Positions 51,540 through 62,424 of a DNA stretch of 64,000 nucleotides are shown piece after piece. The position numbers and the translations under genes were made by a program. The notes under the pieces were generated by a model that was not told the origin of the DNA, did no database searches, and worked only from the letters and a program-made list of their open reading frames with translations. Each line of letters starts with the position of its first letter. The first letter of the stretch is position 1. The stretch lies in NCBI GenBank assembly GCA_963978545.1, contig OZ021724.1, forward strand, positions 100,577,163 to 100,641,162, written 5' to 3'. Origin of the DNA: Linyphia triangularis. Taxonomy: Eukaryota > Arthropoda > Arachnida > Araneae > Linyphiidae.

Positions 51540-51844
51540 ATTAACTAGAGGTGTGGAACATTGCACAACTTTCAATTGCCCTATAATACTGACTGAATTC
51601 GAGTCATTTACCGTTTTTATGTTTTCATTATTCGTGTAGGAAAAAAAAGGCCAGTTTTTGCGATATATTTTTTGCGATAATTTTTATGTTATCCTTTCTT
51701 ATAAGTGAAACTGCGGAGAGGAGAAAAAACGATCGTCTATCAGCTATGCTCAAGGAAAGAGAGCTCTGTGTTGAAGGCATTCGTTTTTCAACTTCAGGCG
51801 ACATTAAATGGACAATTCCGGCATTTTTTTTTTAAAAAACGAGG
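51540..51844 (+). repeat. rep-G, proximal half
   Basis: TAGAGGTGTGGAACATTGC, CATTTACCGTTTTTATGTTT, TTCTTATAAGTGAAACTG and GCTATGCTCAAGGAAAGAG. The distal half is missing where rep-H starts. Confidence 0.62.
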
Positions 51845-52332
51845 GAAATTAGTTTATATTTATGAAGAATTTCTTTCTGATTCCAAATATTCAAACAAGA
51901 GTTCTTTAAAAAAATTAGTTATTTAAATATTAAGAAAAGAAAATGCTCCTAAACTAGTCCGATCAAAACACTCAACTATAGCTGTGACGTCAAAACATCC
52001 TTCCGTTCTTTATGGTTATCGTAAGGTTTCTGCCAAATAGTTGGCGTTGGTTTGGTAGAACATTGCCATATCCCGTACAGGTTGGCACGATTTGCGAGAA
52101 ACTTGCAAAACTGGTTTCCGCTGCTGCGTTTCAAGCCAAGTTGTTCCAGATCAAGTGACGTCACATTCAATCCGAGCTGAATGAATCGTTTTCTCGCCAA
52201 AATCCAGCAGGGGAGCTTTGATTGCATTTTTTTTTTTTTTTTAAATCGCATTAAACCGGAATTTGTGGTATTTTCGAAACATTTAGAATTGAATAAAATA
52301 TTTATTTATTAAAAAATGCGGGAACTGTCAAT
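51845..52332 (-). repeat. rep-H dispersed repeat
   Basis: Reverse counterpart of 18115-18622. It has a TGTGACGTCAAAACATCC block, GCCAAATAGTTGGCGTTGG, TTGCAAAACTGGTTTCCG, GTGACGTCACATTC and TAGAATTGAATAAAATATTT. The 91-codon minus frame lies inside it and is not conserved as a frame at 18 kb. Confidence 0.65.
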
Positions 52333-52485
52333 TCCAGAAAACCTTTGAAAATGCTGAAAAGAGAAGTACTAATGGAAGTACATTCATTATATAGCTAAAT
52401 ACAGTTGAGGCGAAAATAGTTTTTTTTTTAATATATATATACTTTTTATTACAATTCATAAAGAGTATGTGTCAGCATATAATAT
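52333..52485. other. No feature recognised
   Basis: AT-rich spacer before the SINE-K tail. Confidence 0.35.
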
Positions 52486-52497
52486 CCCTACTTTGGA

Positions 52498-52554
52498 ATT
52501 TGGCGCAGTATGACCGACGTGTTGTCCTTGCGCCGTTAAACTCCAACCTACTAA
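52498..52554 (+). mobile_element. SINE-K 5'-truncated tail with TSD
   Basis: TTGGCGCAGTATGACCG, GTGTTGTCCTTGCGCCG and TTAAACTCCAACC. CCCTACTTTGGA (52486-52497) and CCCTACTACGGA (52555-52566) match at 10 of 12 positions. The tRNA-like head is absent. Confidence 0.7.
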
Positions 52555-52566
52555 CCCTACTACGGA

Positions 52567-52888
52567 AGCACTATTAAAAACTCTGGAGAAATTCATATTC
52601 CTGACTTGTGTCACTTTTCGTCTCAACCCGACTACTCATACACGACACGAAGCTTGCTGAAAAAGGCGGCAGGTTCTTTTAAAAAATGTATTCTATAATG
52701 GTAATAAAAAGTGTCACAGTGTTTCACCGTTCTTGTTTGTTCGAAAGGAGGGATGGAAGGGGGTGTTTCGATTTTGCAGATGATGACTGATGGTGTTTGC
52801 GAAAATGCATTTTTTAGAACGAGTTGTTGAAGGTGCAGACGATTTTAAGTATGGATGTTTTTTTTTTTTTTTATATATATATTACGCT
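52567..52888. other. No gene recognised
   Basis: Unique-looking; poly-T near 52860. Confidence 0.35.
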
Positions 52889-53140
52889 ATAGACTACTCA
52901 GAAGTGATTGCAAATTTTGGTGTCCCATGGAATATCATTTTGAATTTTTTATAGAATGGAGAGAAATGTGAGTCGATCATGAATCCACTGGTCTGCCAAA
53001 GAAAATATGGCCGAAACTATTCAAAAATCGACTTTGAATGAGTTGAACTAAATCCGATTGTTAAATATGTCATAACTTGACAAAAAACTAACATCCTTTT
53101 CTTTTTGGTAACCCTTCACTCTTTAATTTTCAATTATAAG
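52889..53140 (+). mobile_element. FB-A half copy (left arm only)
   Basis: TAGACTACTCAGAAGTGATTG to ..TTTTCAATTATAAG. It stops at the same inner point (TTTTCAATTA) where the full-length copies continue to the centre. The next FB-A copy begins immediately. Confidence 0.8.
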
Positions 53141-53793
53141 AGACTGAGAGGCGACTGCAATTTTTGAACCCCATCGAACATCATTCTGAATTTTTTATAG
53201 AAGTTGGATAAAAGTGAGTTGATTACGAATCCACTGGTCTGCCATGACAAATATGGCCTAAACTGGTCAAAAATCGACTTTTAATAAGTTGAACTAAATC
53301 CAATTGCCAAATGCGCCATAACTTGCCAAATAATGAGTATTTTTTTTTATTCAGTAACCCTCACTTTTCAATTAAGAAGGTTGCAGACGATTCGGATGTG
53401 TGGCTATGGCTTACTTGCATCTTTCACAAATGAGCCAAATTGGCAATAAACATTACGTCACTGATGACGTAACTGATGTCACCAATTTCGCTTACTTTTA
53501 AAAGATACAAGTTTTCTGAGCCAGAGATCAGAAATCGCTTGCGCTTTTTCTCATTGGAAATCAAAATGCAGTGGGTTGCCTGACGAAAAAGTTTGTTCTC
53601 TTTTTGGCAATTTATGACATATTTGGCAATCGGATTTTAGTTCAATTAATTTCAAATCGATTTTTGATCAGTTTCGGCCATTTTTGCCACGGCAGACCAG
53701 TGGATTCGTAATCTACTCTCTTTCTCCATTTTCTATAAAAAATTCAGAATAATGTTTGATGAGATCCAAGAATTGCAGTCGCCTTTCAGTCTA
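53141..53793 (+). mobile_element. FB-A foldback MITE, full-length, subtype 2
   Basis: Ends AGACTGAGAGGCGACTGC and GCAGTCGCCTTTCAGTCTA. Centre GTCACTGATGACGTAACTG. It sits directly behind a left-arm fragment of the same family. Confidence 0.88.
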
Positions 53794-54799
53794 CCAGCCT
53801 CATGCAAAATCGAAGTTAATATAAAGAATTTAAAAAATAAAAGATTTATAAAAACAAAACCCGATTTTCAAGCTTTAAAGTGAAAAATCACACTAAATTA
53901 CTTTAATATGAAATATATCGGAATTTTACTCAATTTATTATCTTTATCAAACAACTAAATTATTTTCATTATAAATCTTTTAAAAAAAATAATTAATATG
54001 CTAATAAATGGCAACCATTAAAGAGAAAGAATACATTTAACTTCTCAAATAAAGTTTTTATTCGCTCGATTTTTACCCAAATGGGGTCACTAAAAACGGC
54101 ATTCTAGCCATAAAAAAAAAAAAAAAAAAAAACTTAAAAACGTAATTAACAGCATTTTAACACACCATTTACCTTCAGCAGTGTTTGTTATTCGAAGTGC
54201 CCCTTAATACATTCACGGTGTAAAAAGCAAACTTCATTTACATACGAGAAATAAATTCCCTTTTAGGCAGTTTTATTTGTACCCAAAACCCATCAAAACT
54301 TCGCGCCAAATATATTGCCAGTCTTGTAAATAACACTTTATAACATTTAACGCTAAATAAACATTTTGTTCTATTCTGTTCGCAGTAACAGCCTGTTGCC
54401 ACTTTGTCACTTAGAAATACTGCGATGCAAAATCGAGTTAAAAATGGCCGCTGCGAATTTTTTTCCCCCCTTCTCGTTTGAAGTGGATGTACTATAAATT
54501 TTAATTAATTCCTTTGTTTCGTGGAAGTTGCTGAAATGGAACAGATAGATTCTTCAAAAGGTGACTCTTGTGACGTTGGAATAAATTACGACTGAATTCA
54601 CATTAATTCTATTTTGTGTTGATTCTCGGGGAGTATAGGAAGTGTATGTAAGTGATTCGATTTAATTTTTTAAAAAACTTTAGAAAAAAAGAACGTTTTC
54701 TGGAATTGCTGATCACTGACCATGAAATTATTTTGTTTCAGGTTAAATAATTCTTATTTTACTTTAAAATATTCGATATAAAAAAAAAATGTGTCTTGT
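53794..54799. other. No gene recognised; AT-rich unique stretch
   Basis: A-run of about 20 near 54113. No repeat relatives or credible frames. Confidence 0.4.
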
Positions 54800-55207
54800 A
54801 TGGCTCATTCCCTATGCTCGCTATGTTACAATCTTTTAGCCCAGTGCATTTGGAAACTACTTTCTATAACCCCCTTGACATTTAGTGAGTAGGTACGAAA
54901 AAGATCACTTAATGAAATGACATAAATTGTTTTCATTAAATGTCTATCTATTATAAATGAAAATTAACATTGCAAAAGGCAAAACCAGGTGGAGCCACTG
55001 CATAGGCATTGACGTAAGGATTTCAAATGTAAAATAAAATATATTAGACGCTATTTTCAAGTTTTTAATTTATGTCACTTCATTGGGTTGATCTTTTTCG
55101 TACCTACTCACCAAATATCAAGGTTTTATACTAAGTAGTTTCTAAATGCACTGGGATAAAAGATTGTAGCATAGCGGGTATAGGGCCCTTACTAAGACTT
55201 CCTTTTA
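54800..55207. mobile_element. FB-C palindromic MITE, full-length reference copy
   Basis: The left arm runs from GGCTCATTCCCTATGCTCGC to GAAATGACATAAATTG. The centre includes AAAACCAGGTGGAGCCAC and GACGTAAGGATTTCAAATG. The right arm is the inverted copy to GGGTATAGGGCCCTTACTAAG. It is uninterrupted, so it serves as the reference for the copies at 20271, 28969, 44391 and 63110. Confidence 0.88.
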
Positions 55208-55467
55208 CTAAATCGGTACTGTTCAATAGAAAGTTGCATCTTGGTAGAAACTGTCACTAAATAGCTGCTTCTACACACCTTTTCTACTATGGAATATCAG
55301 GTCCAGATATCAAATATCTACAATTTGGTGTCATTTAATGACTAAAATTCTTAATCGGATAATGATTACAAAACTCCAGCTAATTTGTGAAGTTTTTTTT
55401 TAAGTAAAAAGGTCGCCAAGAGGAATTTGGCGATAAACTTGGAGAGACAAAATTGGTTAACTCATTA
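55208..55467. other. No feature recognised
   Basis: AT-rich spacer between FB-C and FB-A. Confidence 0.35.
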
Positions 55468-56127
55468 TAGTCCGAGAGGCGACTGCAATTTTTGACCCCA
55501 TCGAACATTATTCTGAATTTTTTATAGAAATTGGAGAAAAGTGAGTAGATTACGAATCCACTGGTCTGCCTTGGCAAAACTGGCTGAAACTGATCAAAAA
55601 TCGACTTGGAATGAGTTTAACTAAAATCCTATAGCCAAATATGTCACAACTTGCCAAAAAGAGAAAAAACTTTTTCGTCTGGCAACCCACTGCATTTTGA
55701 TTTATTTTGAGAAAAAGCGCAAAAAATTTCTGATCACTGGGTCGGAAAACTTGTATCTTTTAAAAGTAAGCCGAATTGGCGACATCAGTTACTTCATCAG
55801 TGACGTAATGTTTATTGCCAATTTGGCTCATTTGTAAAAGATGCAAGTAAGCCATAGCCACACATCCGAATCGTCTGCAACCTTCTTAATTGAAAATTAA
55901 AGAGTGAGTGTTATCAAATAAAAAAAATGCTCATTATTTGGCAAGTTATGGCACACTTGGCAATTGGGTTTAGTTCAACTTATTAAATGTCGATTTTTGA
56001 CCAGTTGCGGCCATTTTTGCCATAGCAGACCAGTGGATTCGTAATCTACTCACTTTTCTCCAATTTCTATAAAAAATTCAGAATGATGTTCGATGGGGTT
56101 CAAAAATTGCAGTCGCCTCTCGGACTA
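55468..56127 (-). mobile_element. FB-A foldback MITE, full-length, reversed
   Basis: Ends TAGTCCGAGAGGCGACTGC and GCAGTCGCCTCTCGGACTA. Centre AGTTACTTCATCAGTGACG (one half-site mutated). Subtype 2. Confidence 0.9.
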
Positions 56128-57044
56128 TTAATAAAATACTAACTCAAGGAAACGTCATCAAACGATAAAATTTAATCAACGGAAAACGAATAAAAAAACT
56201 ATATATTAGAATAATGATAATTCCTGTGACGTAGTTGCCTACTGCAAACTAATTTTTCGTCCGACCAATCATAATAAAGCCATAAGACATTTCTCCACCT
56301 CATTTGTAGGTAAGCACGCATTATCTAAGTAAAATTTTCGCGCCCTTTTAAAATCCAACAACACGAACTGAAAAATTCGAAAAACCGACGGCGTTCTGGT
56401 CTGGGTTTACTAACTAAAGCTTGGTTTTCCTTTCAAAAGTTCTGAATAATTTATAACATCTCTTAAGAGAACACGAAAACTCCCTTGCTGCATGATTAAT
56501 GCCAGTTTCTGGTTTTAGCGGAGGGTAATTTTATTTTATTTTCCGTTGTTTTTTGTTTTTTTTCGGGGGGGGGAGTTCGAAGACGGTTAAGGATTATGCC
56601 CAGACTGCTTAATTATATAAGTTTTTAGTTTTCGCAACAAAATTAAGTATTTAGAGGCAAAGGAAGAATGAAAAATGCATCTGGAAACGGCGATAATGTA
56701 AACAAGACAGACCGTTCGAAGATTTTGTAATTCGAATAAAAATGGCGACGCGATATGAATTTTGAGTTGTTCGTATGCTTGAGAAGCACCTGCAAAAATC
56801 GATTGGAGGGGGTTACAGGTTAATTTGCGGCTTCGGATTGAATGAAAAATGGTAACCGAATATTCGTGAAATCTCGACGGATTCTATTTTTCTCTTTTAA
56901 TTTTTTAAGGTCTCTGTCCAAAGAGAGTAATGTCTTTTACCTGATGCAATCGTGCATATTTTGTAACTTTTTCTTTGTGATATCATTGCTCAATTATTAT
57001 TGAATGAATTTTGGTGCAGTTTTTTTTTTTTGTTTTTTTTTTAT
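56128..57044. other. No gene recognised
   Basis: Unique-looking AT-rich DNA; G-run near 56565, T-runs near 57020-57040. Confidence 0.4.
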
Positions 57045-57565
57045 ATTCCTTTATATTAACTTCGATTTTGTATGTATGCATGTATGTCGATAGCAAACAA
57101 ATCTGCGAAGTTCTAATTAACCCCCTTGCCGGCATCCAATCTTACTAAAACGTGGCAGATAGATTCGATGTCCATGGCAATGCAATCTATCAAATTTGGG
57201 TGGCTGTCACTGTCACTAAAAGGTAGCTTTTATGGAATACTAACAAAACAACTTGCCGTCATCCAGTCGCGCTGAAATAGCATTTAACCGATCATTGAAG
57301 AAACGCTTTCCTGTTGCCAAAACTGTTTTAATTAATAAATAATAAAATATATTGTTTTAATTGGAATAAATAAGGATGTGAGTGGATAAATTCCTATTCA
57401 TTTTTAATGAATACATTTTGAACGTAGTTTACCGCATATGTTGCTGACAGAGATGTTTTTAATATTTAAAATTAGATGCCAACACCAAGTACACGCTGAC
57501 ACCAGAAACGGAGCTTTGTTAATAAATATAAAAATGGCAATGTATATAAAGATTTATATTAAAAG
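57045..57565 (+). repeat. rep-E, longest copy
   Basis: TTCCTTTATATTAACTTCG start, (TATG)n near 57071-57090, GGCATCCAATCTTACTAAAA, GGCAGATAGATTCGATG, CAGTCGCGCTGAAATAGC, TTCCTGTTGCCAAAAC, then the AT-rich distal half to TATATAAAGATTTATATT. The two ends are roughly inverted. Confidence 0.68.
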
Positions 57566-58344
57566 CTTTGTTTTTATGGGTTATATTTTCTTTTAATTTC
57601 ATGTAGCTGTTAGTACTAACTACTTATCGATGCACCACTAAATATCGATTATTTTCTGCTGTTGCGAATTGTAGAAATGTTTTTGCCGAATAAATTTAAT
57701 TTTTATAAATTAGTTTAGGAAAATTTCTCTATCTTCATGTTTGTTATGAGCAGGTTTAATTCAAGCATTCAACTACTCAAATATACAAAGCAAATCTCTA
57801 TACAGAGATATGTATTATTAATATTTGTTTCAAAAATGCATTTATTTAGGTAGTATTATTTTTTGAAAGAAAATTTAGAAACGGATTTACGAAGAGTCAG
57901 AAATTGAAAAATTTTAATCACAATAAATATACAATTTTACAAAAATATTACAAATCATTAATTAAGACATCAAATAAATTTAAAATATTTACTGCATCAA
58001 ACAAAATAATTAAATTATTCTAAAATAAAAAACTACGGCCACGTTAAACAAAATAAAAATTAAATATATGCTCAAACACAATTTTCTTTATTTAAAAAAA
58101 AAAAAAAAAACCCTATCTATGAAAATGAAGAAAAACTTCAATATTAATTAAAGTTTTTTAAGTTTACCCATTTTATTAATATTAAACTAAATATTTAAAA
58201 TATAATCCCTGATATACAATAATTTTTTTATTAATTAATATCCCCCATTTTTTGTATGTTGATTCGGCAAAAGTTAATTAAACAATGCATTTCCATACAA
58301 CACTAAAATACGTATTTATTTTTTCATTTCTAATAATAATATAA
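57566..58344. other. No gene recognised; extremely AT-rich
   Basis: Almost only A and T, with several A-runs. Nothing else seen. Confidence 0.4.
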
Positions 58345-58796
58345 TCCATAAAACAAAGTTTTTAAAAAATCCTTTATATGCATTTTCAGTTTTTATATTC
58401 ATTAACAAGCGCCGAGATCAAAAACATTTCTATCGGCAAAATATACGGAAAACTACGTTTCAAAATTTATTTATTAAAAATGAACGTTAATTTATGCTCT
58501 CACATCCAAGTATCATTTATTTATTCTGATTAAAGTAATTTTATTATTTATTTATAAAAAAAAATTGGCAACAATAAAGAGTTTCAACAATGATCGGTTC
58601 AATGCCATTTTAACGCGATTGGATAATGGCAAGTTGGTTTATTAGTATTTTGTAAAAGCGATTTTTTTTTAGTGACAGTAACAGCCCCAAAATTTGATAG
58701 GTTCGATATCGATGACAATGCTTTCTATCTGCCAAGTTTCAGCCCGATTGGATGACGGCAAGGGGGTTAATTAGGTCTCTGCAGATTCCGCCCATC
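58345..58796 (-). repeat. rep-E copy, reversed
   Basis: On the minus strand: a TCTGCAGAGACCTAATTAAC region, CTTGCCGTCATCCAATCGGG, CTGAAACTTGGCAGATAG and the distal half to TATAAAGGATTTTT. SINE-A lies at its proximal end. Confidence 0.65.
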
Positions 58797-58798
58797 CC

Positions 58799-58976
58799 AC
58801 CGATCAAACGGTATAGTGGTTAGCGTGCTAGCTTCTAGACCGCGAGGTTGCGAGTCCCGTGTTAGGCATGGGTGTTTGTAAATGTATGTTGGCTTGTCTA
58901 ATGATGAAATGTTTCGGCGCATTATAGCCCTCGTGTTGCTGACGGCGCCAGATAATCCGAAAACAACCAACCAACA
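58799..58976 (+). mobile_element. SINE-A, near full-length
   Basis: CCGATCAAACGGTATAGTG head, B-box region shortened to GTTGCGAGTCCCG, complete body and CCAACCAAC tail. I see only a weak TSD (TCCGC on both sides). Confidence 0.88.
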
Positions 58977-59447
58977 TCCGCATTATTTTAAAATAGATGA
59001 CATCTATCTTTATTTTGCACTTTAAAAAATAAGATTCTTCATGTTTCTGTTAGTTCAAAATACAAATTATACCAACTTGTTCCTTTCAAAAATTCTCAAA
59101 AAATTTCCGTACAAAAAAAAAAAAAAAAAACGAATTTCCCGAGAAATCCAATACAAAACTGCTCCTTTCCATTACTGATCAAACAACAAAAGACAATTTC
59201 TTACCATTTCCTGTGTAACGAATTGAGTTTTCGAGCTCGCCAGACCGTTAAATTTATTTGCGTTGTAAAAATTTCATCTCAATTTTATATATATCTCAAA
59301 TACAAAATACTATTTTGCATTCTTTGAATACTTCTTTATATATTGCGTGCTCGAATAAAATTGCTTTTTCAAGTTCTTTTGCTTTGCTTCTTTATTTTGT
59401 TTTCAATATTTCGAAATTAACTTAATACCTTGTTTTCTATTTTGTAG
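58977..59447. other. Unique sequence upstream of the candidate exon
   Basis: No repeat family of this window occurs here. The last 30 bases form a good 3' splice-site context: ATTAACTTAATACC (branch-like) then TTGTTTTCTATTTTGTAG. Confidence 0.4.
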
Positions 59448-59478
59448 GTACCAGCTGAATTGGAATCCTTTGTGTCAG
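59448..59478 (+). other. Candidate 31-nt internal exon of an unknown host gene
   Basis: A pyrimidine-rich acceptor TTGTTTTCTATTTTGTAG ends at 59447. GTACCAGCTGAATTGG.. to ..TGTGTCAG follows, and the donor GTAAGATT starts at 59479. Branch-like TTAACTTAAT lies about 20-30 nt upstream of the acceptor. Two frames are open across it (VPAELESFVS and YQLNWNPLCQ) and the third has a stop. Its length is 31 nt, so it would shift phase between neighbours. No flanking exon is visible and I do not recognise the peptide. Splice motifs can occur by chance, so confidence is moderate. Confidence 0.4.
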
Positions 59479-59928
59479 GTAAGATTTACTTTTCGTGTTT
59501 CGATGCATAAAATCGAGTTTACGAAATTTCCTCGTCTGGAATTTATATATCAAATTTATCACATCCATATTTTTGCAATTTTCAACGCATGTATATTTCG
59601 ATGTTTAATATGTCATGGGAATACATGTTCTCGGGTGGAGATCTTGTTTGATATTTTCTACCAAAACGTTGAAAATATAGTTCCTGGATTTTAAAAAAGT
59701 ATTATTTTTTTTGGGGGGGGGGGGGGATAGCAAACTATAAGAATCGTCGAATTTATATGTAATCCGATGATTCTTATAGTTTGAATTTTTTTTATTTGTT
59801 TAGTTTGTTTTTCTAGTGTGCTTATGTATCGTATATTCGAAATTATTTTCAGACAAAATAAAGTGATTTTGCTTTCTGTTACACATACCACTGTTCAAAC
59901 TACTTGAAAATATGTAAAATTTTCTGAC
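59479..59928. other. Unique sequence with a hairpin
   Basis: A G14 run lies near 59713. CAAACTATAAGAATCGTCG (59731-59749) pairs with 59765-59783 at 18 of 19 positions with a 15-nt loop. No gene recognised. Confidence 0.45.
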
Positions 59929-60458
59929 TTTCATTTGGAAATTAGTAGAATGTACTCATTTTCTCCTTAGAATAAGTAACATGTAATTTTCACTGGAGGA
60001 TGAGTAAAATGTTCTCATTTTCACTTGGAAATAATTAGAATGTGCTTATTTTTATTTGAAAATAAGTTGAATGGAATTTTCACGAGAGAATAAGTAAAAT
60101 ATACTCATTTTCACTAGGAAGTAAGTGGAAGGTATTCGTTTCCACATGGAAATAAATAGGATGTACTCATTTTCACTTGGAAATTATTAGAATGTGCTCA
60201 TTTTCACCTTAAAATAATTAGAATGCAATTTTCACGGGAGAATAAGTAAATATACTCATTTTCACTTGGAAGTAAGTAGATTGTACTCATTTTCACTTGA
60301 AAATAAGTTGAATGGAATTTTCACTAGGAAATAAGTAAAATATGCTCATTTTCACTTGGAAGTAAATGTAAAGTACACGTTTCCACATGGAAATACTCAT
60401 TTTCACTTTGGAATAACTAAATTGTGCTGATTTTTACTTGAAAATAAGTAGAATTCTT
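59929..60458. repeat. 31-bp degenerate tandem array, ~18 units
   Basis: Units follow TTTTCACTTGGAAATAAGT, AGAATGTACTCA with frequent substitutions, and several are 28 bp because they end ATGGAA or ATGCAA. A run of neighbouring variants (..GTTGAATGGAA, an AGTAAAATATnCTCA unit, a GGAAGTAA..CG unit, then CCACATGGAAAT) occurs twice about 241 bp apart (from about 60066 and 60307), so there is an older higher-order duplication. Confidence 0.85.
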
Positions 60459-60576
60459 CATTTGAGGCTATTCGCGTGTATCTGTCAAACGTAAGAAAAT
60501 AATTCTAAGGTAATTTTTTTTTTCTTGAAATATTTGCTCAATGTATTTTCAAAATTAAATACGAAATTTTAATATT

Positions 60577-60830
60577 ACATAAATATATATCTTTTAGATC
60601 TGAATAAGAATACGGTATTTTTCATTTCTTAACAAATTTATTACTTCTTTTTTTTTTTTTACATCATCAATAATTTTTCTAACGAACCGCATAAAGTAAA
60701 TGAATTTAACATAAATATATAGATATCTTTTAAATCTGAATCAGAATACGTTATTTTTCATTTTTTAATAAATTTATTACTTTTTTTTTTTTTTTTTACA
60801 TCTTCAATTGTTTTTCTTACTGTTGTGAAT
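60577..60830. repeat. 132-bp tandem duplication; second unit split by LTR-F
   Basis: Unit 1 (60577-60708) and unit 2 (from 60709) share ACATAAATATAT, ATCTGAATnAGAATACG, TTTTTACATC(A/T)TCAAT and GAACCGCATAAAGT(A/G)AATGAA. Unit 2 is interrupted after TTTTTCTTAC at 60830 and resumes at 61469. Confidence 0.82.
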
Positions 60831-61468
60831 TTTCCACTGAGGCAGTGAGGGCACAGTTTTTATTAGATAAAAACTATTTTTTATTCGCTCTTCAAAGGCA
60901 CACAAAATTTAATCGAAGAACAGTGCAATCAATATCAAGCTTCAACACAAGCTTCAATAACAACAAATTCGAATTCGGCGATAATTCAGGTCAGGCACAC
61001 TCAAAACGTTCAGCTTTCATCGAGTTCCAAAGTCAAACTGAGAACTTTCCCGATCTGCGGTCTTATTTATACAGGCGCGTGAGAATCTTCTCGAAACGTC
61101 CAGCCAACTCGTCAAGTAAAAGAAACATCTCGAAATTTCCCGATTGCTTTAGGTGTTGCCACCTTTTTCTAACCTGTATTATCGCTGTTAATAAATGAAA
61201 TAAGGTAAAATAAATTTCAATGGAATTTTAAAATAATACGTCACTATTTACAACTTTATACAGGTTGGTTGGTTGTTTTGAATTATCTGGCGCCGTTAGC
61301 AACACGAGGGCTATAATGCGCCGAAACATTCGTCATTAGACAAGCCAACATACATTTACAAACACCCATGCCTAACACGGGACTCGACAACCTCGCGGTC
61401 TAGAAGCTAGCACGCTAACCACTATACCGTTTGGTCGGCACAACTTTATACAGAAAATTTGTTCAACG
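60831..61468 (-). mobile_element. LTR-F solo LTR, 4-bp TSD, with SINE-A inside
   Basis: On the plus strand it begins TGTTGTGAATTTTCC and ends TTTGTTCAACG. On its own (minus) strand it begins CGTTGAAC, where TGTTGAAC is expected. TTAC flanks it at 60827-60830 and 61469-61472. Minus-strand TATAAATA (about 61064) and AATAAAAA (about 60860) are LTR-type promoter and polyadenylation signals. The 117-codon plus frame at 60845-61198 lies within the LTR and is not a gene. Confidence 0.85.
61264..61439 (-). mobile_element. SINE-A in LTR-F with exact 14-bp TSD
   Basis: Minus-strand SINE-A with a one-base loss in the B-box region. ACAACTTTATACAG is repeated exactly at 61250-61263 and 61440-61453. Confidence 0.93.
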
Positions 61469-61499
61469 TTACGAACCGCATAAAGTGAATGAACAGATG

Positions 61500-62424
61500 A
61501 ATATTCCAGTCTTTGAATATTTTTTTGAAAAATACTGAATTGCCAAGAACATTCTACCGCATTAGAATATTTAATTCTATGTGTCAGCGTTTGTGGAAAT
61601 GTAAAAAATAAAAAAAAAAATTTAAAACACCCGTCTATTTCTAACTCTTTAACGACTCAATTTAATAAATATACGGAAAGAAAAATGTTTACTTCACAAT
61701 TACATCAGCCGCTTACGTACTTCATTTTCTGTAATATCACTTCAACCAGACGATAAGAATGACGAATCGCGTCATTTATTAGTCACGTGACTCTCCCCCC
61801 CCCCCCCCCAAAAAAAAAGAGCAAGGATTGAATTGTTTATCCACGAGGCAACATGGGTCTAACCCATCCCTTGCGATTACTTCATCTTCTTTACAGAGAA
61901 TGGATTTGAATTCGTAATAAAACGAACATAATCGCTCTATTTTAATATTCCGTAAGAAGTGTAATTTCTTTCGAAGGTGAGTCAGTCCTCTGTCTGTGCA
62001 GAACGCAAGCAAAAAGGTCTTCTTATGTCAGAGCAAAAACTAAAAGGGGGATTCCAGGAACACTTGGTAACTGTGCGGTTTTTAACAAAAGTTGAGTATG
62101 GATGCTTTTCTCTGCGTCTATAAATTGGAGGATTAGCAAGAAGAAAGGTGTTTCGCTCTGCGGTTTTTGACAGCATGCTGAAGAGTATTAAGTAATAACA
62201 CAATTTGGAATTGTATAGGATTACTGCTTCGCTAGGGGAAGTTTTTATTGTAATTCTTACAATGTCTTTTCTTTTTTTTCTTTTTTTAAAGAAGTTTATC
62301 TCGGGAATAAATTGGTCGGGTCTTTTTTTTTTTTTTTTGATTTTTAAAGGGCAAGCTCATTCTGACTTTTCGTCAACAGGAATGGGCATTGGGTTTGAAA
62401 TCTCGGTCTTAAAAAGAAGTCCTA
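61500..62424. other. No gene recognised
   Basis: C15 near 61797, T-runs near 62275 and 62325. Frames of 73-77 codons on both strands have no recognisable motif. About 61830-62170 is moderately GC-rich and unique in the window. Confidence 0.38.

Noticed and set aside
60845..61198. 117-codon plus-strand frame
   Set aside because: It lies entirely within the solo LTR of family F, antisense to the LTR. The sister copy at 31.7 kb does not keep it open.
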